From the NCBI GenBank assembly GCA_031276415.1, contig JAISNF010000367.1:1-5247 (forward strand): DNA of 5,247 bases. Reading direction: 5' to 3'. Made by a program: the position numbers and the translations under genes. This document shows, piece after piece, positions 1 through 5,247 of the stretch. A model generated the notes under the pieces. That model was not told the DNA's origin. It did not search any database and saw only the letters and a list, made by a program, of their open reading frames with translations. Positions within the stretch are counted from its first letter, which is position 1. The number at the start of each line of letters is the position of its first letter. This DNA is from Planctomycetaceae bacterium (GTDB lineage: Bacteria; Planctomycetota; Planctomycetia; Pirellulales; Thermoguttaceae).

Positions 1-1076
1 AAAAGCTCTTACAACGTTTCCGCTCTTCACCGTTCGGCTTTACACTTGTCGAACTTCTCGTGGTGATTGCGATTATCGGAATGTTAATCGCCCTTCTGTT
101 GCCGGCTGTTCAAGCGGCACGTGAGGCTGCAAGACGTATGCAGTGTTCGAACAATATGAAACAAATTGGAGTGGGAGTTCACAATTTTCACGACACACAG
201 AATGGTCTTCCACCTTCAATCGTTGCTATTTACCGTATGACAACATTTCCAATGCTTTATCCCTATATTGAGAAACAACCATTGTATGACCTTATTATGA
301 CAGTACCAGATTCATATCTTCACCGTACCGGCATTAATAACTGTCCAACTGGTGAAGTTTGGTGGTGTTCCACATTGGGGCTTCTAACTGATGCAGATCG
401 CAACGGATTTGGTTCTGTTTCGACATTTTTATGTCCAACACGAGGTAGATCGTTGCCAGCAATCACACCGATGGTTGCAAGTACCAGTGCTCCGGCAAGG
501 TGGGTGATGGGACCTGTAACTGATTATGCTTTTGTTTCTATGAATCGAAATTCAGATTGGTTTACATATATTGATACTTCTCCTAATATGGATCCAACCA
601 ATTCAGGACCATTTCGTAAAGGTATTTATACAACATCCGATTTGTCGCAGAATATTGCTAATTTTTCTCTTCGCGATACTATTGCCTATTGGATGGATGG
701 AACAAGTAATCAATTAATCTTTGGGGAAAAACATTATTCCTTAACATATTATCTTGGTCGTTGGGATGATAATTCTATAAGTGCAGGTAATGATAATGAC
801 GGTTCCTATCTGATGTCCTATCCTAACACTAAGTGGGGGATAAAAAACGCGACTCGTGTTCTTCATGATCATCGTTATGGAACATTAGGAATTTTGCGAC
901 AAACAGATGATAATGCTTCTATTGATCCTTATATCTGGTTTGGTGAAACACACACGGGCATTTGTAATTTCCTCATCGGTGATGGTTCTGTTCGAGGTGT
1001 TAGCGTTACGACTTCTGGAGACATTCTTGCTGACTTGTCAGATGTTCAGGATGGCAAAGCTGTTTCATTACCTTAA
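1..1076 (+). CDS. DUF1559 prepilin-like protein (5' partial)
   Basis: This is a DUF1559 (SBP_bac_10 family) protein with a type IV pilin-like N-terminus, a family heavily expanded in Planctomycetota. The reading frame is open from base 3 and contains no ATG, GTG or TTG before base 60. The GTG at 60 encodes a valine inside the FTLVELLVVIAII helix, so the true start lies left of the window. The prepilin peptidase site is Gly (36-38) | Phe (39-41), with the conserved Glu at +5 (51-53). A hydrophobic helix and the family signature PAVQAAREAARRMQCSNNMK follow. Near the C-terminus, His (951-953) followed by nine residues and Asp-Gly (981-986) matches the H-X9-DG motif of these proteins. About 357 residues are visible, close to full length for the family. 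The protein is probably held in the membrane by its N-terminal helix. Its exact function is unknown in the family; a pseudopilin or surface-structure role is inferred. The stop is TAA. Confidence 0.95.
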   Translation, partial: KLLQRFRSSPFGFTLVELLVVIAIIGMLIALLLPAVQAAREAARRMQCSNNMKQIGVGVHNFHDTQNGLPPSIVAIYRMTTFPMLYPYIEKQPLYDLIMTVPDSYLHRTGINNCPTGEVWWCSTLGLLTDADRNGFGSVSTFLCPTRGRSLPAITPMVASTSAPARWVMGPVTDYAFVSMNRNSDWFTYIDTSPNMDPTNSGPFRKGIYTTSDLSQNIANFSLRDTIAYWMDGTSNQLIFGEKHYSLTYYLGRWDDNSISAGNDNDGSYLMSYPNTKWGIKNATRVLHDHRYGTLGILRQTDDNASIDPYIWFGETHTGICNFLIGDGSVRGVSVTTSGDILADLSDVQDGKAVSLP

Positions 1077-1098
1077 AAAAATTAACTTATGTCAAGAT

Positions 1099-1103
1099 GA
1101 GGT
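1099..1103 (+). promoter_or_regulatory. Shine-Dalgarno site of the lipoprotein gene
   Basis: GAGGT lies six bases before the ATG at 1110 and matches the anti-Shine-Dalgarno end of 16S rRNA. It supports that ATG as the start and translation independent of the upstream gene, whose stop is 33 bases away. Confidence 0.75.
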
Positions 1104-1109
1104 ATAATA

Positions 1110-1541
1110 ATGACAAAACAAAAAAAATTGATAATTCTGTTAAGTCTTTCGGGAATTTTGCTTTGTTTCGGTTGTAACCGTAATGTTCCTCTTTCTGGAA
1201 CGGTGACGTTTCCTGATGGTTCCCCGTTAGAATGTGGAATTGTTATTTTCGAAAAAGATGGAAAACAAGCAAAAGGAACGATTGGAAAAGAAGGCTTTTA
1301 TGTTGTTGGTTCACTAAAAGATAATGATGGTATTCCTAAAGGAGAATATCGAGTTTGTATTCGAGGTGCTGTTATTGTTGGTAAAAAAACACCGGACGGT
1401 AAAATTGTCCGAGCATCAGGTATGTTCTCTGATGTTGAACAATTAATTGCTAAGAAATATGAACAATTCGAAACATCCGGTTTAACCATTATTGCTGATG
1501 GAAAGAATAAAATATTCAATATACAAGTAGAGCGACCTTGA
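1110..1541 (+). CDS. Putative lipoprotein with transthyretin-like domain
   Basis: This 143-residue protein is probably a small envelope lipoprotein. It begins with a basic MTKQKK segment, followed by a hydrophobic stretch (residues 7-20) and Cys22 in the context LLCFGC. Gly at -1 is normal for a lipobox, but Cys at -3 is unusual, so lipidation is likely rather than certain. After the Cys, residues 28-40 read LSGTVTFPDGSPL, the opening strand pattern of the transthyretin / carboxypeptidase-regulatory-like beta-sandwich lipoproteins common in planctomycetes. The C-terminal TSGLT (residues 122-126), followed by a short beta-rich tail, also fits that group. Such genes often sit directly behind DUF1559 genes, as this one does (33-nt gap), suggesting co-transcription. 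The specific role is unknown. The start is fixed by the GAGGT site; the stop is TGA. The region is AT-rich: bases 1261-1320 are about 35% GC by hand count. Confidence 0.88.
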   Translation: MTKQKKLIILLSLSGILLCFGCNRNVPLSGTVTFPDGSPLECGIVIFEKDGKQAKGTIGKEGFYVVGSLKDNDGIPKGEYRVCIRGAVIVGKKTPDGKIVRASGMFSDVEQLIAKKYEQFETSGLTIIADGKNKIFNIQVERP

Positions 1542-1577
1542 TTTGATTTTTTTCTATGTACCTTTATTAGAATTAGA

Positions 1578-1582
1578 AAGGA
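1578..1582 (+). promoter_or_regulatory. Shine-Dalgarno site of the dihaem protein gene
   Basis: AAGGA stands seven bases before the ATG at 1590, within a 48-base gap after the lipoprotein stop. It supports this start, which is also the one that gives a complete signal peptide. Confidence 0.7.
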
Positions 1583-1589
1583 TATTTCA

Positions 1590-4500
1590 ATGAAACCATT
1601 TGTGTTAATTTTTATTTGTTTTGTTATTTCTGCAACGGTTTTGGCTGAGGCGAAGGCTGAGGAGAGATTTTATCCTGTTGGCGTGATTCGTTCACCGGAA
1701 GAATATCCTTCGGCGGAAAATGCTTATTCGGCAGAAAAAATGTTCGATAATAATCCCGAAACTTATTGTTGTCTTTTGGACGCGAGCCGAACCGGAAAAC
1801 AAAATAACGAAACAATTCCCGCCAACGGATCAACTCCCGTCGAAGGGGAACTCGTAGCCGATCTCGGTAAAACAATCGCCGTTTCCGGTCTCGTGATGAA
1901 GTCCCGAAATGCCGCCGGTACATATTTACCGAAACAAATTGACGTATTTATGTATAACGGCAATACCGTTGACGAACATCAAATCGTTTGGTTGCTCCGA
2001 AATGTTTCCATTCCCAATTGTCAGAACGGTAATTCAGTAGCCATCGCCTGGAAAGAAGTTCAAACACGTTTCATCGGAATCCGCGTTCTCGAAAGTTACG
2101 AATCAGGACCAAAACATTTTAATTTTCAAATTGCCGAATTATCGTTTTTTAACGGTTCTCCACCCGAAGAAATTCTTGCAACAACTCCCAATCCGCCGGA
2201 AATTGCTTTGACTGAACAACGTTTGTACCGTGATTGGATGTATCAGGATTACGGTCTTAAACTTGACGATTGTTTTACTTCAACAGAAAATGCGACAACC
2301 GAAACCGCAATGTTGCAAAAAATTCTCGCTGAACTCGAAACAGGCGGATTTAATACTGCTTCGTTACGCGAGGAATTTGAAAAACTTTCGTCTGTTTCGG
2401 GAAATGATCCGCGATGGAAGAAATTTTATCTCAAAGGTTGTCAGTTACGGCGTCAACTCCGTTTGGCATCGCTTGCCGAAAAAACTCCGAAAATCGTTTA
2501 TACAAAACACTGTGTTCTAAGCGGTCCTGTACATTATTCATGGACTGACGAACTCACCGATCAACAATACACAGAACGTATTCGCGATTTCCGCCCCGGT
2601 GCCAAACTTTGTATGTTAACGGTTCATTCCGACGGTTCCGTGAGTAATGAAATTTTGCTCGAAAAACATAACGGAATGATTCGTGATCCGAATATTTCGT
2701 ATGATGGTACGAAAATTATTTTCTCAATGCGTGACAATTATGAAATCGATGATTTTCATCTTTATATTATGGATTTGGCTGATCAGCATAAAATCAGGCA
2801 AATTACTTTTGGTAACGGTTGTAGCGATGTGGAACCGTGTTTTTTACCGAATGATGATATTGTGTTTCAATCGACTCGTTGCACCCAACTCACCGATTGT
2901 TGGCGGCAGGCGGTTTCCAATCTTTATTTTTGTAACTCCGAAGGCAGATTTTTACGGCGAATTGGTTTCGACCAGGTTCATACAAATTATCCGCAAGTTC
3001 TTGATAATGGTACAGTTATCTATACTCGTTGGGAATACAATGACCGAACACAAATTTTTCCGCAACCTCTTTTTATGATGAATCCTGATGGTACGGGACA
3101 AACGGAATATTATGGAGGAAATTCATGGTTTCCAACTTCAATTTTACATGCACGAGGTATTCCGGGAACCAACAAGGTGATTGGTATTGCTTCGGGGCAT
3201 CATGTTAATCAACACGGTAAATTGATCATGGTTGATCGTTCACGCGGAACACAAGGAAATTCAGGAATTGATTTTCTGGCTCCGGTTCGCAAAGCCGCTG
3301 TACCGGAAATTACACACTATCAGGAAGAAATGGATCGTTTCGGTCAAACCGGTGAACAGTTTCAATATCCGTATGCATTGGATGAAAAACATTATCTTGT
3401 AACGTATTCACCGGAAGGTTATCCTTGGCGGCAAGGCGGCGATATTTACAATCCTCCCTTCGGAATTTATTGGATGACGGCGGATGGACACCGTGAACTT
3501 TTGGCTTATGATCCAACTATTTCGTGTAATCAATCCGTTCCGCTTGTTTCTCGTTCAAAACCAACGCTCAAACCGTCACAGGTTGATCTTGGTCAGAGTA
3601 CCGGAAAATATTATGTACAGGATGTTTATTACGGTCCTGGTCTTGACGAAATTGAGCGTGGTCTTGTCAAAAAACTTCGTGTGGTCGGATTGGAATTTCG
3701 TGCCGCAGATATAATGTACAACTCAAACATTGGAGAAGGCGGTAAATCACATTCCCGAACACCCATTTCCATCAACAACGGTTCATGGGATGTTAAACAC
3801 GTTCTCGGCGAAATCACTGTTGAAAAAGACGGCAGTGCTTATTTTGAAGTTCCCGCCCGAACTCCGGTTTACTTTCAACTTCTGGACGAAAAAGGTTACG
3901 TTATCCAGACAATGCGAAGTTGGTCAACACTTCAACCCGGTGAAACATTCGCCTGTATCGGCTGTCACGAAAATAAAACTGTTACCGCTCCGTCACAGTT
4001 GACCGTCGCAATACAAAAACAACCGCAAAAACTTTTACCTTATACTAACATTTACGGTTCTTTGGATTCAGTAGCGTCTTATCTTGGTGTTAATCGTCCC
4101 AAAGGTTTTACGACACAGGAACAATACGGAGGTTTCAGTTATTCGCAACAAATTCAACCGATTTGGGATAAACATTGTGTTTCGTGTCATAACGGCGTGA
4201 ATAATAACGTAACGAAACAATCTCCATTTGATTTGAGCGGAACGGTGTTACCATTTGATTGGAAACGTACTCCGAACAATGGTGATGCGACACAAAATGC
4301 GTTGCGCAATTTTTCGGCATCATACATTTATCTGACGAATTTCGGACATGGCAGTCAATTGGTTAATTGGGTCAGCGCACAATCACGCCCGACAATGTTA
4401 CCGCCTTACAGTTACGGAGCCGCTAAAAGTAATCTAATGACATTTTTGGAACCATCACATTATGATGTTGCGTTGACGCCGGAAGAAAAACGGACTATTG

Positions 4501-4757
4501 CTTGTTGGATTGATTTATGTGTTCCGTTTTGTGGCTCATACACGGAAGCAAATCAATGGAATGATATTCAAAAAGCAACGTATGCCTATTATGAAAATAA
4601 ACGGGCAGCACTTGCTGAAATCGAAATCGAAAATCTTCGGGAACTTTATCGAACAAAAATAAAACCGGAACAATATTACCTGAAACCGTTCCGAATAATC
4701 AACCGGTTTGGACGTGAAGAAAGAGATTTGTTCATCAAACGAAAACAATACGATTAA
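1590..4757 (+). CDS. Exported HZS-alpha-like propeller dihaem cytochrome c
   Basis: This 1055-residue secreted protein is probably a periplasmic or surface c-type cytochrome. Residues 1-23 form a signal peptide, with plausible cleavage after Ala19 or Ala23. Residues 27-189 look like a discoidin (F5/8 type C-like) beta-sandwich, with MFDNNPETY at 51-59 and a closing AELSFFNG strand at 182-189. A helical linker follows (about 200-295). Residues 300-660 form a TolB/PD40-type beta-propeller, with blade motifs DPNISYDGTKIIFS (366-379), EPCFLPNDDIVFQST (415-429) and YPQVLDNGTVIYTRWE (467-482). The next section carries YYVQDVY (674-680) and DGSAYFEVPARTPVYFQ (747-763). It leads to haem motif C789-I-G-C792-H793; a second haem motif, C863-V-S-C866-H867, begins the C-terminal domain. 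His920 and His957 are candidate distal ligands, and LTPEEKRTIACWIDL (962-976) is typical of planctomycete cytochromes. This order resembles hydrazine synthase alpha (HZS_alpha), but HzsB and HzsC are not seen, so hydrazine synthesis is not claimed. The substrate is unknown. Confidence 0.95.
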   Translation: MKPFVLIFICFVISATVLAEAKAEERFYPVGVIRSPEEYPSAENAYSAEKMFDNNPETYCCLLDASRTGKQNNETIPANGSTPVEGELVADLGKTIAVSGLVMKSRNAAGTYLPKQIDVFMYNGNTVDEHQIVWLLRNVSIPNCQNGNSVAIAWKEVQTRFIGIRVLESYESGPKHFNFQIAELSFFNGSPPEEILATTPNPPEIALTEQRLYRDWMYQDYGLKLDDCFTSTENATTETAMLQKILAELETGGFNTASLREEFEKLSSVSGNDPRWKKFYLKGCQLRRQLRLASLAEKTPKIVYTKHCVLSGPVHYSWTDELTDQQYTERIRDFRPGAKLCMLTVHSDGSVSNEILLEKHNGMIRDPNISYDGTKIIFSMRDNYEIDDFHLYIMDLADQHKIRQITFGNGCSDVEPCFLPNDDIVFQSTRCTQLTDCWRQAVSNLYFCNSEGRFLRRIGFDQVHTNYPQVLDNGTVIYTRWEYNDRTQIFPQPLFMMNPDGTGQTEYYGGNSWFPTSILHARGIPGTNKVIGIASGHHVNQHGKLIMVDRSRGTQGNSGIDFLAPVRKAAVPEITHYQEEMDRFGQTGEQFQYPYALDEKHYLVTYSPEGYPWRQGGDIYNPPFGIYWMTADGHRELLAYDPTISCNQSVPLVSRSKPTLKPSQVDLGQSTGKYYVQDVYYGPGLDEIERGLVKKLRVVGLEFRAADIMYNSNIGEGGKSHSRTPISINNGSWDVKHVLGEITVEKDGSAYFEVPARTPVYFQLLDEKGYVIQTMRSWSTLQPGETFACIGCHENKTVTAPSQLTVAIQKQPQKLLPYTNIYGSLDSVASYLGVNRPKGFTTQEQYGGFSYSQQIQPIWDKHCVSCHNGVNNNVTKQSPFDLSGTVLPFDWKRTPNNGDATQNALRNFSASYIYLTNFGHGSQLVNWVSAQSRPTMLPPYSYGAAKSNLMTFLEPSHYDVALTPEEKRTIACWIDLCVPFCGSYTEANQWNDIQKATYAYYENKRAALAEIEIENLRELYRTKIKPEQYYLKPFRIINRFGREERDLFIKRKQYD

Positions 4758-4807
4758 ATTAATATACCTCATTCCACATTAAAGTTTCGGTTTTGTTAAA
4801 ATATATC

Positions 4808-4832
4808 TAGAATATATCACTTGAATATTCTA
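4808..4832. repeat. Perfect 8-bp inverted repeat (hairpin)
   Basis: TAGAATAT (4808-4815) and ATATTCTA (4825-4832) are perfect reverse complements around a 9-base loop. The pair begins 50 bases after the dihaem protein stop and ends one base before the inverted-repeat element. It could be a weak 3'-end hairpin of the transcript or part of an insertion target. The stem is AT-rich and no T-run follows, so it is not called a terminator. Confidence 0.6.
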
Positions 4833-4833
4833 T

Positions 4834-5059
4834 GGGAACTTCTAAAAACCACAGATTTATTTTTATTAACTACAGAGGACACAGAGAGTACAGAGAAAAA
4901 AAATTTGTATTTATTCAATAGTGTCTCGGTTTAGTGTAGAAATTCCGTGATATTTCCTAAGTCCCGCAGGGACGGGATTAAGATTGAGAAATAAAAATTC
5001 CCTCTGTGAACTCTGTGTCCTCTGTGGTTAATAAAAAAAACAGTTATTAGAAGTTACCC
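4834..5059. repeat. MITE-like element with long imperfect inverted repeats
   Basis: The element has two nested inverted-repeat segments. The outer ends are GGGAACTTCTAA at 4834-4845 and TTAGAAGTTACCC at 5047-5059, complementary apart from one inserted base. The inner arms are 4860-4895 and 5002-5037, 36 bases each, of which 32 match as reverse complements and two of the four differences are G-T wobbles. The shared core is ACAGAGGACACAGAG, at 4872-4886 with its complement at 5011-5025. The 106-base centre has no open reading frame and carries a small palindrome. From memory, related CAGAGGACACAGAG-type sequences recur between genes in many bacteria. No transposase is present, so if mobile it would be non-autonomous. 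The transcript could fold into one long hairpin, and a structural or 3'-end role is the alternative. Confidence 0.75.
4961..4973. repeat. GTCCC-GCA-GGGAC palindrome inside the element
   Basis: GTCCC (4961-4965) and GGGAC (4969-4973) pair perfectly around a GCA loop and form the only GC-rich spot in the element's centre. Short flanking segments TATTTC (4951-4956) and GAAATA (4988-4993) can pair outside it. It would form the apex of the large hairpin made by the 36-base arms. Confidence 0.55.
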
Positions 5060-5128
5060 TATTTAAAAATCCGTCAAAGTCTTTTGATTTTGTTCAAAAA
5101 CGAAAACCGAATTGCCAAACGGGAGAAG

Positions 5129-5134
5129 TATAAT
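5129..5134 (+). promoter_or_regulatory. Possible -10 box of the right-edge gene
   Basis: TATAAT is an exact sigma-70 -10 hexamer, 72 bases before the probable ATG at 5207. No good -35 hexamer lies 16-18 bases upstream, and TTGCCA at 5112-5117 is too close (11-base spacer). There is no extended TG motif either. In AT-rich DNA a chance match is possible. Confidence 0.4.
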
Positions 5135-5193
5135 AGGCAGTTACAATTTTTTTCTTTTCGTTTGATTAACGGCGTCGAGGCAAGATTCAAAAA

Positions 5194-5198
5194 GGAGG
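5194..5198 (+). promoter_or_regulatory. Strong Shine-Dalgarno site of the right-edge gene
   Basis: GGAGG, within AAAGGAGGCG, lies eight bases before the ATG at 5207. It is the strongest ribosome binding site in the window and is the main reason for calling a gene start there. Confidence 0.65.
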
Positions 5199-5206
5199 CG
5201 GGCAAG

Positions 5207-5247
5207 ATGCGTTCCGAAACGTTCCACCGCAATCACCGTTTGATCCG
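5207..5247 (+). CDS. Start of an unidentified gene (3' partial)
   Basis: An ATG preceded by GGAGG at an ideal distance opens a frame that runs off the right edge. The 13 complete visible codons read MRSETFHRNHRLI. The frame is also open further upstream, with a TTG at 5162, but the strong Shine-Dalgarno site favours 5207. The basic, His/Arg-rich start faintly resembles the beginning of ribonuclease P protein (RnpA), but no rpmH gene precedes it and 13 residues cannot identify a family. Function is left open. Confidence 0.5.
   Translation, partial: MRSETFHRNHRLI

Larger units (their letters stand above)
4758..5206. other. Non-coding stretch between genes
   Basis: About 450 AT-rich bases lie between the dihaem protein stop and the next probable start. 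I see no convincing open reading frame on either strand. The first 50 bases show nothing recognisable. Then come a perfect 8-bp hairpin (4808-4832), an inverted-repeat element (4834-5059), a plain AT-rich spacer (5060-5128), a TATAAT box and a Shine-Dalgarno sequence. I see no classical GC-rich stem plus T-run terminator behind the dihaem gene. Confidence 0.75.

Noticed and set aside
60..62. GTG as start of the DUF1559 gene
   Set aside because: It lies inside the conserved FTLVELLVVIAII helix; the frame continues upstream through the Gly|Phe prepilin site to the window edge.
907..1107. Small + strand frame overlapping the end of the DUF1559 gene
   Set aside because: Most of it overlaps the conserved H-X9-DG region in another frame and its product looks like an out-of-frame translation.
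1624..4323. Several open frames of 60-130 codons on both strands within the large gene
   Set aside because: They are fully contained in the well-supported 1055-residue gene, lack ribosome sites and give sequences with no recognisable family features.
1590..4757. Naming the large protein as hydrazine synthase (hzsA)
   Set aside because: The architecture is similar, but the partners are absent from the window and the expected Tyr ligand of the catalytic haem does not appear to be present.
4536..4772. Minus-strand frame at the end of the cytochrome gene
   Set aside because: It mirrors the charged C-terminal coding region, and the non-coding part adds nothing recognisable.
4872..5025. CRISPR array
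   Set aside because: Only two copies of the repeat exist and they are inverted, not direct, with no regular spacers.
5074..5090. TCAAA-GTCT-TTTGA hairpin followed by TTT as a terminator
   Set aside because: The stem is only five AT-rich pairs and the T-run is three bases; too weak.

Overview
The window looks like a piece of a planctomycete chromosome with fairly low GC. I infer this from gene content: a DUF1559 prepilin-like protein, a small Cys-anchored transthyretin-like lipoprotein, and a large secreted propeller/dihaem protein are all typical of Planctomycetota, especially Pirellulales-like genomes. The moderate AT richness would fit a host-associated or anoxic lineage, but the sequence does not prove this.

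Layout, all genes on the + strand: (1) From the left edge to 1076 lies a DUF1559 protein cut at its 5' end. Its G|FTLVE prepilin cleavage site lies inside the window, but its start codon does not. (2) At 1110-1541 is a 143-residue putative lipoprotein with a transthyretin/carboxypeptidase-regulatory-like pattern. (3) At 1590-4757 is a 1055-residue exported protein. It has an N-terminal discoidin-like domain, a TolB/PD40-like beta-propeller of the kind found in hydrazine synthase alpha (HZS_alpha), and two CxxCH c-type haem sites near its C-terminus. (4) At 4758-5206 is a non-coding stretch holding a short perfect hairpin and a roughly 226-bp MITE-like inverted-repeat element. Beyond these lie a TATAAT box and a strong Shine-Dalgarno sequence. 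(5) At 5207 a new gene probably begins and runs off the right edge.

The first three genes are separated by 33 and 48 nt. The second and third have good Shine-Dalgarno sequences, so they could form one transcript making envelope proteins: a pseudopilin-like protein, a lipoprotein and a periplasmic or surface cytochrome. The functional link is inferred from position only.

The most interesting items are the HZS-alpha-like dihaem protein, which has no visible HzsB/HzsC partners and an apparently altered haem site, and the inverted-repeat element downstream of it. I found no tRNA, rRNA, CRISPR array or transposase gene.
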